NCBI RefSeq assembly: GCF_008704655.1
Contig: NZ_CP023688.1
Coordinates: forward strand, 9,241,001 to 9,305,000
Direction: 5' to 3'
DNA length: 64,000 nt
DNA from: Streptomyces rimosus
GTDB lineage: Bacteria; Actinomycetota; Actinomycetes; Streptomycetales; Streptomycetaceae
This document shows positions 28,809 to 37,570 of this stretch, in pieces (within the stretch, counting starts at the first letter, position 1; each line of letters starts with the position of its first letter). The notes beneath the pieces were generated by a model. It was not told the origin of the DNA. It searched no databases and saw only the letters and a list, made by a program, of their open reading frames with translations. The translations under genes were made by a program, and so were the position numbers.

Positions 28809-30028
28809 GGCGCGACGACATCGCCGTCACCGGCATCGGCCTGGTCACCCCCGCCGGAGTCGGTACCGAAGCCACCTGGAGCACGGTCTGCTCCGGGGCC
28901 CCCACCGCCGCGGTCGACCCGTCCCTGGGCGAGGTGCCGGTGCCCATCAGCTGCCGTGTACCGCCGTTCGACGTCCAAGCCGTGCTCGGGCCGCAGGTAT
29001 GGCGCATGGACCGCTTCACGCACCTGGCCCTGACCGCCGCCCGGCAGGCCGTCGACGACGCCGGCCTGGACCCGGCCACCTGGGACGGCGCCCGGATCGG
29101 CGTGGTCGTCGGAGTCGGCTACGACAGCAAGGACCTCGTCATCCCCGCCGTACGCAAACTCATCGACGGCGCCTACGAGAAGCTCTCCCCGCTGTTGATC
29201 CCCCGCACCACCGCCAACGCCGCCGCGGCGGAGATCTGCATCGCCCTCGGCGCCCACGGCCCCAGCATGGCCGTCACCACCGCCTGCGCCTCCGGCGCGA
29301 CCGCCCTTGGCACCGCACGCGACCTGCTCCTGGCCGGCCGCTGCGACATCGCCCTCGCCGGCGGCGCCGAAGCCCCCTGCCACCCGCTGCCCTCCGCGTG
29401 CTTCGCGCAGATGGGAGCCCTGTCCACCCGCCTGCACGACCCCGAGGGCGCCAGCCGCCCGTTCGACGTGGACCGCGACGGCTTCGTCCTCGCCGAAGGC
29501 GCCGGCCTGATGGTCCTGGAACGCGCGGCCGACGCCCGGTCCCGCGGCGCCCGGCCCTACGCGTACTTCAGCGGATACGGCACCTCCACCGACGGCTACC
29601 ACTACGCGGCCCCCCACCCCGACGGCGTGGGCATCGAGCAGGCCTTCACGGCCGCCCTCGCCGACGCCGGGCTGACCACCTCCGACATCGGGCACGTCAA
29701 CGCCCACGGCACCGGTACGCCGCTGAACGACCGCATCGAAGGTGCCGCCCTCACCCGCGTCTTCGACGGCCACCCGCCCCCCGTCACCTCCACCAAGGGA
29801 GTCACCGGCCACCCCCTCGGCGCGGCAGGCGCCATCGAAGCAGCGCTGGCCGCCCTGACCCTCGACCACCAGACCATCCCGCCCACGGCCAACCTCCAAC
29901 ACCTCGACCCCGACATCGCCCTCGACGTCGTCGCCAAAGCCCCGCGTTCGCACCGCATGGACGCGGTCGCCAGCAACTCCTGCGGATTCGGGGGGCACAA
30001 CACGGTGCTGATCTTGCAGCGGGCTTGA
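28805..30028 (+). CDS. Beta-ketoacyl-ACP synthase II-like protein
   Basis: This 407-residue FabF-type enzyme has an intact Cys-His-His triad: Cys161 (TTACASG), His301 (NAHGTGTP) and His336 (GVTGHPLG), plus Lys331 (STKG). It condenses malonyl-ACP with an acyl starter. The start ATG overlaps the ACP stop. No chain-length factor, acyltransferase or dehydratase is present, so reductases from the cluster (the SDRs) or from primary metabolism would be needed. It is the last gene of the operon before a bidirectional terminator. Confidence 0.93.
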   Translation: MRRDDIAVTGIGLVTPAGVGTEATWSTVCSGAPTAAVDPSLGEVPVPISCRVPPFDVQAVLGPQVWRMDRFTHLALTAARQAVDDAGLDPATWDGARIGVVVGVGYDSKDLVIPAVRKLIDGAYEKLSPLLIPRTTANAAAAEICIALGAHGPSMAVTTACASGATALGTARDLLLAGRCDIALAGGAEAPCHPLPSACFAQMGALSTRLHDPEGASRPFDVDRDGFVLAEGAGLMVLERAADARSRGARPYAYFSGYGTSTDGYHYAAPHPDGVGIEQAFTAALADAGLTTSDIGHVNAHGTGTPLNDRIEGAALTRVFDGHPPPVTSTKGVTGHPLGAAGAIEAALAALTLDHQTIPPTANLQHLDPDIALDVVAKAPRSHRMDAVASNSCGFGGHNTVLILQRA

Positions 30029-30138
30029 GCTTTCGTGCCGGCGTATTCGTGGAATTCGGGTGTCTTCACCCGAGGCGGGATGGGGCGAAGGTGGCCTGCG
30101 TTCTTGCCTCATAGGGCGATTCCATTTGATCAATTTTC

Positions 30139-30177
30139 CGAATGCCCTGCCTCTCCAGGGTGGAGGCAGGGCATTCG
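30139..30177. terminator. Bidirectional hairpin terminator
   Basis: A perfect 15-bp inverted repeat (30139-30153 with 30163-30177) with a 9-nt loop lies between the convergent KAS II gene and a small secreted-protein gene. It marks the right end of the biosynthetic cluster. Confidence 0.85.
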
Positions 30178-30187
30178 CATTCGAGGA

Positions 30188-30568
30188 TCAGGCGCGTCCA
30201 TAATGCCAAGCCGAGCAATCCGTGCGGCCAGGCTTCCATACACACATCCGGATCGCTACTGCCCTGCCCTCAGGGATACGGGCACGTTTCGTCTTCAGCG
30301 TGCCGGCCCCTTTTGCGTAAACGCTGAAACCTTCTGTACCCGGCTTGCCTCCGAGGTTCCACATGATTTCCGCCTCGATCCAGCGCCCGTCGGGCTTCTT
30401 GTCCCATGCGACCACCTTGTCGCTTCGATGATCAAACTTGGCCATGCCGCGGGAATTTTGAACTATTACATCCTTTCCTTTCGCTTCCGCCGGGCCGGCG
30501 CCGACTGTGCCTGCCAGTAGTGTCGCGCCAGCGGCTGCCACTACAGTCCTGTGCATTGCTGTGCGCAA
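30188..30568 (-). CDS. Small secreted protein
   Basis: The product of about 122-126 residues has a signal peptide ending in an Ala-x-Ala site (GPAEAKG) and a mature domain of about 95 residues with two cysteines (RMCVWKP and TDCSAW), likely a disulphide near the C-terminus. The TTG at 30568 has AGGAGG 5 nt upstream; the ATG at 30556 would be 17 nt away, so I prefer TTG. It resembles small Streptomyces exported proteins of unknown role, and third-position GC is lower than in neighbours. Confidence 0.75.
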   Translation of the reverse strand: MRTAMHRTVVAAAGATLLAGTVGAGPAEAKGKDVIVQNSRGMAKFDHRSDKVVAWDKKPDGRWIEAEIMWNLGGKPGTEGFSVYAKGAGTLKTKRARIPEGRAVAIRMCVWKPGRTDCSAWHYGRA

Positions 30569-30982
30569 AATCTCCTCCTGTTTCGAGGGTGTCTCTGTGG
30601 CGGCGCGGAGATTCCAGTAGAAACATTGGCCAGAAGGCACCTCAAGGGGGGTTTGGGTTATCGTTGCAAGGTCTTCACCAACGCTCCTCGGGAGCGACTG
30701 TCGACTCGCGCGAAAGCGTGTTGCGGATTGGTGTGGCCACCGCCGGTCCGGCTCGATGTGCACGGACGCGAGGACAGCCGTCGGGAGAGCGATGGACACC
30801 TCCAGCCGCCGGGGCATCGCGCGGCCGCCGACACCGGCCGGCGCCATGGGCGAGTCTGCCCGGTCTCTGGAGCGGGTCAATGAGCCGTTAAATCGGTGCC
30901 TGCTGAACACAACTTGCGATGTTCATCTGCCTACGTTGGCCGGGCGCACTGATCACGACATGGCACGGCCAGGGGGACCGCG
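30569..30982. other. Intergenic region between divergent genes
   Basis: It holds the promoters of the small secreted protein (minus) and the WXG100-type trio (plus). No gene is supported. Confidence 0.45.
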
Positions 30983-31297
30983 ATGGCACACGAGCATTTT
31001 TCGATACATCCCGCGCCGGTTACGGCGCTGGCCAGGGACTTCACGGCCTCTTCCGAACGTCTGGACGACCGCATCAGTACCTTCGCCACCCGTGCGGAGA
31101 ACGTGAACGACGCCTTCGGGGTGATGTCCGAGTCCACCGAGGTCCTGTCCCAGTACGTGGAGATGACCCGCCAGACGGTGACGTCCCTGCGGCAGCTCAG
31201 TGCCGGGCTGAGGCACTACGCCGCGGGCCTGCAGTACACCGTTGCGTCCTATCAGGGGGCCGATTCCACTCAGGCGCAGCAGTTCGGGGGGAAGTGA
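30983..31297 (+). CDS. WXG100/ESX-type small secreted-partner protein
   Basis: The 104-residue all-helical protein has the size and heptad-like pattern of type VII secretion substrates, with a predicted helical hairpin and no signal peptide. A WxG turn is not visible, so this is a divergent member. It is followed one base later by a larger WXG-domain protein, the usual arrangement of heterodimer partners. Its own secretion is inferred from the family. Confidence 0.65.
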   Translation: MAHEHFSIHPAPVTALARDFTASSERLDDRISTFATRAENVNDAFGVMSESTEVLSQYVEMTRQTVTSLRQLSAGLRHYAAGLQYTVASYQGADSTQAQQFGGK

Positions 31298-31298
31298 C

Positions 31299-32390
31299 AT
31301 GCCCGGTCAGGAGCAGGAGCAGCAGCCGAAGATCGAAAAAAGCTTCGATCTGTTCAATCCTGGTGGGGACCCGTCTGTCCTGCGGGCGTGTGCCGAGGCG
31401 TGGCGGCACATGGCGCACGATGTGAAGAGCACGGTCGAGGCCCAGGACCACGAGGTCACCCGGCTCGGCGACAACTGGACCGGCGCCGCGGCTGATGCCT
31501 TCCACGCCCACTGGGAGCACACCAGAAGCCAGGTCGACAAGGCGCTGCCACAGTTCGAAACCGTGGCTCATCAGCTCGACACCACCGCTGATGCGATCGA
31601 GAAGGCCAATGACGAGGTGCACCGTGTGGTCGAGGAGATCGCCGCGACGGTGGCGATCGGCATCGGCCTGACGGTGCTGACCGCGGGTTTCTCCGACGCC
31701 ATCGCCGCGGGCGCGGCCTCGGCGGAGATCGCCGAGGCGACGGCGGAGGTCACCCGGCTCGGTCAGCTCTTGATCAGGGCCGCCAAGGCGATCGAGACGG
31801 TGAAGAAGGCGATGGAGGACAGCAAGCTGCTCAAGTTCGCCGTCGAGTTCGGCAAGAACACCGGCGCGAATTTCATCGGCAACGTCGGCGGACAGGCGCT
31901 CACGGGACAGAAGATCACTTGGGGGCAGGACTTCCAGGACGCCGCTGTCGCCGGTGTGGTGAGCACGGGGATCGTCGAAGGCGCGGGGAAGCTCGGGGGC
32001 AAAGTCGAGGGCTGGGCGCGCAGTTCCGGGGGACACGGAGCCGACTGGGCTCCGGGCAAGGCTTTAGGAGAGGGACTGGGCGGCAAGAACCTGCCCGGCA
32101 GAATGGCCGTGGAGGGGGTGGGCAGCGCGGGCGGGCAGACCGCGGCGGACGGAGCAGAGATCATCATCGAAGGAGAGGACAAGGACATCCTCCGGGACGC
32201 GGCGTTCAGCGGTGCTGCCGGAGCCGCCGGCGGTGGCGTGAACCACGCAGGCGAAAAGATCAACGACGGTGGCGGCCAGCACCGCGCGACCGGTCGTGAG
32301 GGGCTCCCCGGATGGCAGCAGATACCCGCCGACGGTCTCATCTACGGCGCCGGCAACGCAGCCAACACCGAACTGGGCAGCTCTGACTGA
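31299..32390 (+). CDS. WXG-domain protein with long C-terminal extension
   Basis: The 363-residue protein begins with a WXG100-like domain: helix, the turn DNWTGAAADAF (Trp60-Gly62), second helix to about residue 115. Then comes a hydrophobic, Ala/Gly-rich segment (about 116-150) and a Gly-rich C-terminal part. This is the layout of type VII-secreted polymorphic effectors, but no recognised toxin domain or catalytic motif is visible at the C-terminus. The ATG at 31299 lies one base after the upstream stop. The next gene could encode its partner. Confidence 0.75.
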   Translation: MPGQEQEQQPKIEKSFDLFNPGGDPSVLRACAEAWRHMAHDVKSTVEAQDHEVTRLGDNWTGAAADAFHAHWEHTRSQVDKALPQFETVAHQLDTTADAIEKANDEVHRVVEEIAATVAIGIGLTVLTAGFSDAIAAGAASAEIAEATAEVTRLGQLLIRAAKAIETVKKAMEDSKLLKFAVEFGKNTGANFIGNVGGQALTGQKITWGQDFQDAAVAGVVSTGIVEGAGKLGGKVEGWARSSGGHGADWAPGKALGEGLGGKNLPGRMAVEGVGSAGGQTAADGAEIIIEGEDKDILRDAAFSGAAGAAGGGVNHAGEKINDGGGQHRATGREGLPGWQQIPADGLIYGAGNAANTELGSSD

Positions 32391-32392
32391 CC

Positions 32393-32998
32393 GTGTTCGA
32401 AGTCCGCAAAAGCATCAAGCGCTTCCGGGACGACCCGGCCTGGACGTACCGCAAGCGCGCCCGGGACTACCTCGACACGTTCGACCGTCGCGGCTATCCG
32501 TTCAGCTTCGGCCCCGATGGAATCGCCCTTCGCGATCTGCTCCAGGGCAGCTTCCGAGGTCAGGAGGTGAGCCTGTTCCACCTCCTCGCATGGCAGCGCA
32601 CCGGAAAGGCCAATGTTGCATGGACCTATTCCGTGGCCGTTTTTCCCCTGCCCCGTGCCCTCCCGGCCACCGCCTTGACGAGCCGCCGACTGGCGTCATC
32701 GCGGATGGAAAGAATCCGCGCGCTCAACCGTGCCACGGGCCGCGCCAAGGACCTGCCCCACCTCGGCACCCACCTGGTCCGCTACTGCGCCGACGATCCC
32801 GACTTCGCGGAGCTCATCAGTACGTACGCCATGGAACGGCTCATGCACAGCGCCCGACTGGGCTGGCGCATCGAGGGAAACCGCATGATCGGGTGGACGC
32901 ATGGGCGCAAGACCTACGAGGACCTTCTGTCCCTCGCCGAAACCCTCGCAACCATCATCGACAGCTTTCCCGAACAGGCGTGGTACTGGCCCAAGTAA
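32393..32998 (+). CDS. Conserved actinobacterial protein, possible partner of the WXG protein
   Basis: This 201-residue soluble protein starts with GTG two bases after the WXG gene. Its pattern (LLQGSFRGQEVSLFHLLAWQ, SVAVFPLPRALPATAL, then MHSARLGWRIEGNRMIGWTHG) matches a common actinobacterial family of unknown function. The tight coupling suggests an immunity or folding partner, but this is inference only. No membrane helix or signal peptide. Confidence 0.65.
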   Translation: MFEVRKSIKRFRDDPAWTYRKRARDYLDTFDRRGYPFSFGPDGIALRDLLQGSFRGQEVSLFHLLAWQRTGKANVAWTYSVAVFPLPRALPATALTSRRLASSRMERIRALNRATGRAKDLPHLGTHLVRYCADDPDFAELISTYAMERLMHSARLGWRIEGNRMIGWTHGRKTYEDLLSLAETLATIIDSFPEQAWYWPK

Positions 32999-33439
32999 GC
33001 TGCGGCACACCCAAGACTGGACTCGCCCGCAGGCAAGCGGCTCGGCCCCGCAGCTTCATCCGGCGATGCGGGTCCAAGACCACCGTAAGCCGCCCTCCGC
33101 TGTCCCTAACGATCAGGCAGCAGCGTGCCGAGCAACAGCTCTCACCGCATCAACAACGGCCCCTGTTAATCCGTACGGCGCTGGGCACGCCAGCGTGTAC
33201 GCCGACACGCCGACTGCACCGGCGGCAGCGGTGGCGCCGTCGGAGGCAAGAACCGCGGGGCCGACAAGAAAGCCGCCCCCACACCGGCCCGCACGCCCGC
33301 CACCGGGAACGGAAGCAGCAGTAGGAGCGCCGCCGCTGATCGTTTAAGGTCCCGGCCCGCACCCCCGCTACACAGTGCAGGCCTCCCGTTCCCGGTACGT
33401 GCCCCTGCCGCACCGTCCAAGGCCGCGGCCGCTGCAGGA
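32999..33439. other. Region without a supported gene
   Basis: Several frames are open but none is convincing. The part from about 33150 may be the decayed 5' end of the pseudogene that follows. Confidence 0.4.
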
Positions 33440-33690
33440 TGCCTCGTGCAGCGGCCGGGCGCGCTGAACCCCGACGTGAGCCCGGCGACGCTGAAGGCCT
33501 CGGGTGCCGCCCCAGCGGATACACCTCGGCCATCCGCCCGCCGCGGTGTCCGTCACCAGCCCGGAAAAGACGGCCAACGCCCGCTCCTACCACTACACCG
33601 CGAGTCTGACACGACGCCGAAGTACGACCACCTCGTCTCCCATCGCCCTGGCCACCCTCCACCTCGCGTGAGCGGCACCCCGGACCAGCC
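33440..33690 (+). pseudogene. Frameshifted remnant of a small secreted actinobacterial protein
   Basis: Pieces of one protein lie in three frames: ALNPDVSPATLKASG, then GYTSAIRPP (about 33518), then VSVTSPEKTANARSYHYTASL, then YDHLVS (about 33630). Together they match a family of small secreted actinobacterial proteins with RPPxSVT...YDHLVSLELGG. At least two single-base shifts separate them, so the gene is broken. Confidence 0.6.
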
Positions 33691-33697
33691 GGTCGTA

Positions 33698-34786
33698 TCA
33701 GCGAGCCGACGGGATGAGGGCGGTGCGGTCGAACGGGCCGCCATGTGAGGCGGCGTACGTGACGGCGTCGTTGACGGCGTTGAGGCCGAACGACCGGACC
33801 TTTTCGGGGGCGAGGTCCAGGGTGCCCGAGGCGAGTAGCCGGATGATGCCGACGTTGGCCGACCGCGGGTACATCCACTGGCCGCGCACGGTGATCGAGT
33901 TGCGCATGATCCACGGGTACGGGAGTGCGAGGTCATGGCCACCGAGCATGCCGACGCCGCCCATGAGAACGACGCGGCCGTATTCGCGTACGGTCATGGC
34001 CGCCGTGCGCGCTGCCGAGCTGGGTGCGCTCGGCGGGAGCAAGTCGATCACCATGTCGATCGGGCCGTCGGCCGCCGTGGACATCGCCGTGCGGTCGGTG
34101 GCCTCGTCCCCGGTCAGCGGGACCGGGCGCAGACGCGGTCCGAACCGGTCGGCGAGGAGGTCGAGCGCGGCCTTGTTGCGGCCGGGGGCGACCACGCGGC
34201 CCGCGCCCATCGCCAGCGCGACCGCGACCGCGCTGCTGCCGAGGTTGCCGGTGGCCCCGCTGACGAGCAGCGTCTCGCCCGCTGCGAGCCCGCCGGCCAG
34301 CAGCCCGCCGTAAGGGATGACGTGCACGGTCAGGGCGGCCCAGCGGGCCGGGTCGTCACCCGCCGCTGCGGGCAGCGGGAAGACGTTCTCCGTCGGAACC
34401 CGCATGAGCTCGGCGAACGATCCGTCGTGCAGGTACCGGGCGAGGCGCGCGCCGCCCTCGCCGCGGGAACTCCAGCCCTGGAGCGTGATGTCGGGCGTCA
34501 GTGCGTCGTCCCGCGAGCGCACCGTCGAGTCGCACCACACCAGGTCGCCGACGCGCAGCCGGGTGGCGTCCGGGCCGACGTGGACGATCCGTCCCACGCC
34601 GCCGATCCCGGGCACGACGGGCGGGACCAGGGGGTAGTTCCGCTCGCCGCTGAAGACCTCGGCCGCGTAGGGCGCCACTCCGGCGGCGAGGACCTCGACC
34701 ACCACCTCGCCGCCGCCGGCCTCGGGATCGGGCACCTCCCGCACCGTGAGCGGGGCGCCGAACTGCGTCAGAACTGCTGCTCGCAC
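33698..34786 (-). CDS. Medium-chain dehydrogenase/quinone-reductase-like oxidoreductase
   Basis: This 362-residue protein has the GroES-like N-terminal half and a Rossmann half with SGATGNLGSSAV (about residues 176-187). The catalytic-zinc and structural-zinc cysteines of alcohol dehydrogenases are missing, so it is closer to quinone reductases. The GTG at 34786 follows GGAGG at 7 nt; upstream in-frame codons are not conserved. It is divergent from a LysR-type gene across 102 bp, the classic arrangement for a LysR-controlled target. Confidence 0.87.
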   Translation of the reverse strand: MRAAVLTQFGAPLTVREVPDPEAGGGEVVVEVLAAGVAPYAAEVFSGERNYPLVPPVVPGIGGVGRIVHVGPDATRLRVGDLVWCDSTVRSRDDALTPDITLQGWSSRGEGGARLARYLHDGSFAELMRVPTENVFPLPAAAGDDPARWAALTVHVIPYGGLLAGGLAAGETLLVSGATGNLGSSAVAVALAMGAGRVVAPGRNKAALDLLADRFGPRLRPVPLTGDEATDRTAMSTAADGPIDMVIDLLPPSAPSSAARTAAMTVREYGRVVLMGGVGMLGGHDLALPYPWIMRNSITVRGQWMYPRSANVGIIRLLASGTLDLAPEKVRSFGLNAVNDAVTYAASHGGPFDRTALIPSAR

Positions 34787-34888
34787 GTGATGACCTCCGT
34801 GTTCGTCCGTGCTCGTCGCGATCGACACTAGGAACCCGGCAGGCATGCGGGAAGCGACGATCACGCATCCGTGGTATGCGTATGCCGC
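34787..34888. promoter_or_regulatory. LysR/dehydrogenase intergenic operator
   Basis: Within this gap ACGCAT (34863-34868) and ATGCGT (34876-34881) form a dyad with a 7-nt spacer, and ATGCG (34876-34880) with CGCAT (34886-34890) forms a second, overlapping dyad that reaches into the LysR start codon. These are likely sites for the LysR-type protein, controlling both genes. Confidence 0.5.
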
Positions 34889-35782
34889 ATGGACATCTCC
34901 AGCACAGGTCTGCGGGTCCTGCGGCAGATCGCCGAGTCCGGCAGCTTCACCGCAGCAGCCACCCGGCTCGGCTACACCCAGTCGGCGGTCTCACGCCAGG
35001 CCGCCTCCCTCGAACGCAGCGCGGGCGCCGCCCTGTTCGAACGCCGCCCCGACGGAGTGCGGCTCACCCCCGCGGGCCTGACCCTGCTGCGTCACGCCCG
35101 CACGATCCTGGACTGCCTGACGGCGGCCGAGCGCGACCTCGTCGGCACCGCCCCGCGGACCGAACCGGTGCGGCTCGGACTGTTCCTGAGCGCGGGCGCG
35201 GCCCTCCTGCCTCCCGCGCTCGCCCGCCTGGCGGTGACCGACCCGCACATCACGCTCAGGACTACCGAGGGCACCACACCCTCCCTGATCCGGGCACTGC
35301 GCGCGGGCTCGATCGACCTCGCCGTACTGACCTCCCGCCCGCCCCACCGGCCCTTGGACGGCGAGTCGCCACGCCTGCACGTCGAGACCGTTGCGGACAC
35401 CGAACTGGTCGTGGCGGTGCCTTCGACCGGAGAGTTCGCCGGCCGCACCGTGGTGCACATCGACGAACTGGTCGACGCCCCGTGGATCGCCACCCCGGCG
35501 ACGAACGCCGAGCCGCTGCTCGGCGTCTGGCCCGGCCTGCCCGGACGACCGGACATCGTCCACCGTGCGCGCGACTGGCTGACGAAGCTTCAGCTGGTCG
35601 CCGGTGGTTTCGGGGTGACAACGGTGCCCTCGCGGCTCTCACCGGTGCTGCCACCCGGGGTGAGCCTGCTGCATGTCGAAGGCGCACCTCCCGAGATCCG
35701 CCGGGTTCTCGTGGCGCGCCTCCCCGGCCGCCCCACCCCGGCGATCACATCCGTCACCCGGGCAATTACCTCGACCACCTGA
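34889..35782 (+). CDS. LysR-family transcriptional regulator
   Basis: The 297-residue protein has the LysR winged-helix N-terminus (LRVLRQIAESGSFTAAATRL, then TQSAVSRQAASLE) and an effector-binding C-terminal domain (VRLGLFLSAGAALLPPALA onward). It probably controls the divergent dehydrogenase and itself. I chose the ATG at 34889, which starts at the HTH; an earlier GTG adds six residues. Its stop codon lies inside a 28-bp inverted repeat. Confidence 0.9.
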   Translation: MDISSTGLRVLRQIAESGSFTAAATRLGYTQSAVSRQAASLERSAGAALFERRPDGVRLTPAGLTLLRHARTILDCLTAAERDLVGTAPRTEPVRLGLFLSAGAALLPPALARLAVTDPHITLRTTEGTTPSLIRALRAGSIDLAVLTSRPPHRPLDGESPRLHVETVADTELVVAVPSTGEFAGRTVVHIDELVDAPWIATPATNAEPLLGVWPGLPGRPDIVHRARDWLTKLQLVAGGFGVTTVPSRLSPVLPPGVSLLHVEGAPPEIRRVLVARLPGRPTPAITSVTRAITSTT

Positions 35783-35847
35783 TACGTGCCGCCAGGGCCG
35801 TCGGCTCCTACCTTCCCGTACGGCCCTGGCGGCACGTATCAGGTGGT
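35774..35847. repeat. 28-bp perfect inverted repeat at the LysR stop codon
   Basis: The arms 35774-35801 and 35820-35847 are perfect complements separated by 18 nt. The left arm contains the last codons and stop of the LysR gene. It could be a very strong terminator, or the product of a local inverted duplication. Nothing on the right looks like a gene running in. Confidence 0.85.
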
Positions 35848-36089
35848 GGAGACCGAAGCCGACCAGGCCGCGCCCATAGGACTACTGACACCGGCGCTGC
35901 GCCGGTGCCCGAGTCTCAGGGTGGTCGGGCTGGTGGTGTGCGAGGTATCCACGGCCGTTCTCCTGATGCTCGTGGTCCGTTCCTTTCAGTTTGCCCACCG
36001 CGGCTCTGCCTGCGGGGCCGAAGTCGGCTTGTTGGCTCTGTTGTGGTCTGGGTTTGGGCACCTGTCTCTTTGCGCGTGCTCATCGCCGG

Positions 36090-36520
36090 TCAGGGCGCGC
36101 GCCGCGCGGACAGTCCGGTGATCTCGACCTCGTACGTGCGGTAGTCCGCCTCGGATCGAGACTGCTCGACCGGAAACCAGCGCCGCGCGCGGGCGGTGGC
36201 CCGCGGCCTCGCCGTCGAGGTCGCAGCGCACCACGTCGCCGACGCGCACCCCGCACAGCCCTGCTCCGGCCCGGGGCACACCGCCAGCTGTCGCTCGTAG
36301 CGCGGATGGGCACGATGCCGGTGGGTACGTCCGGCCGACACCCCGCCGCTGGACCTCGATCAGCTCCTGGTCCTGGAGGCGGCGTACGGCACGGCGTACC
36401 GCAGCGCGCTGGGCGTCGCTCGGCGCGGCGCCCCGCAGACGACGCGGGGAAGCTGGGTGGTGGAGACCAGCAGCGGAGCCCCGTCCAACACCCGGTCCAA
36501 AAGCGCAGCTCATGAGCGAG
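36090..36520 (-). pseudogene. GntR-family regulator remnant
   Basis: On the minus strand RRAVRRLQDQELIEVQRRGVG matches the DNA-binding end of GntR regulators. GVRVGDVVRCDLDGEAAGHR follows in the same frame, while the C-terminal RWFPVEQSRSEADYRTYEVE is in another. A frameshift near 36200 breaks the gene and the N-terminus is not intact. Confidence 0.55.
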
Positions 36521-36679
36521 CCACCGTGTTCCTGAAGGGCAGGCCGTAAGACCGTACGCACCCGCCCAGCGGGCCGGTTCCACGGCAGCCGAGGGCGAGG
36601 CTGGGCTCGTGCTGACTCCGCCGATCGAGCCGACACCGGCGCAGGCCCGCGAGACGCAGGTGCCTCACCTCACGAGGCG

Positions 36680-37459
36680 TCAGGGCACAGCACGCGTCAT
36701 CGGCGAACGGGCTATCAGCAGATCAACAACGTAGGTCTCTTCCACAACTTCCTCGGGGAACGCCGCACGCAGTCGTTCGCGCTCCTCGGTGAGGAAGGCG
36801 CGGTTTGCGTTCTGGTCGAGGATGAGGAAGGCGGAGCGGCTGCTGATGTTGGCGAGGTGGGTGTCGAGGGAGACGGTGCGCTGCCAGCGGATGTGCCGGC
36901 GCGTGACCTGTAGCCCGGTCAGACCGGCGAGCCGGACGGCTTCGTGGTCATCAGGACGCGCCGCAGAGCGCGGGGGCACCCCGCAGTGCTGCGCGATGCG
37001 CTGGTGCTGGGCATGGATCCACGGTACGTCGAAGGCTGTGGTGTTCCACCAGATGGCGAGCACACCGCTTGGCCGCAGGACTCGCAATGCCTCTGGGACC
37101 GAGCGGCTGGTGTCGGTCCACTGCCAGGACTGCGCGTAGGTGATGAGGTCGTGCGAGGAACCCGCCAGGGGCAGGCGGTCGCCGTCACCGCGGACGATCG
37201 GTACGTCCGGCAGGACCCGGCGGAACTCGGCAGCCATCGCCTCCCCGGGCTCCACGCCGATCACCTCGGCGCCCCGCTCGCGCAGGAGCGCGGTCGCAAT
37301 ACCCGTGCCCGCGCCGACATCGGCGGCACGCACCTCGGCCCAAGGGCACTGCAGGAACTCCTCGACGGCGTCGAAGAGCGCCGGAGGATACGAAGGGCGG
37401 CTCGCCTCGTACTGGGCGGCAGCGGAATTGAACGCATGAGCACGTGAGCTGACAGCCAT
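36680..37459 (-). CDS. Class I SAM-dependent methyltransferase
   Basis: This 259-residue protein has motif I DVGAGTGIA (residues 47-55), an acidic residue after strand 2 (GVEPG) and GDGDRLPLAG, typical of UbiE/Methyltransf_11 enzymes. The substrate is unknown. The ATG at 37459 begins MAVSSRAHAFNSAAAQYEASRP, a common start for this family. A broken MerR gene lies upstream on the other strand; no biosynthetic genes adjoin. Confidence 0.88.
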   Translation of the reverse strand: MAVSSRAHAFNSAAAQYEASRPSYPPALFDAVEEFLQCPWAEVRAADVGAGTGIATALLRERGAEVIGVEPGEAMAAEFRRVLPDVPIVRGDGDRLPLAGSSHDLITYAQSWQWTDTSRSVPEALRVLRPSGVLAIWWNTTAFDVPWIHAQHQRIAQHCGVPPRSAARPDDHEAVRLAGLTGLQVTRRHIRWQRTVSLDTHLANISSRSAFLILDQNANRAFLTEERERLRAAFPEEVVEETYVVDLLIARSPMTRAVP

Positions 37460-37570
37460 CTGCCCATCATCGCCCCCGGACCCCGGTTCCGGTGATCGTT
37501 TTTGGCCGTGACCATTTGCACCCGCCCGGTGCCGCACACCGGGCCCGGCCGTGAAGAACGCGGAGGGACC

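Noticed and set aside
28733..30133. Gly/Val-rich minus-strand frame over the KAS II gene
   Set aside because: Shadow frame; the plus strand has the full ketosynthase catalytic triad.
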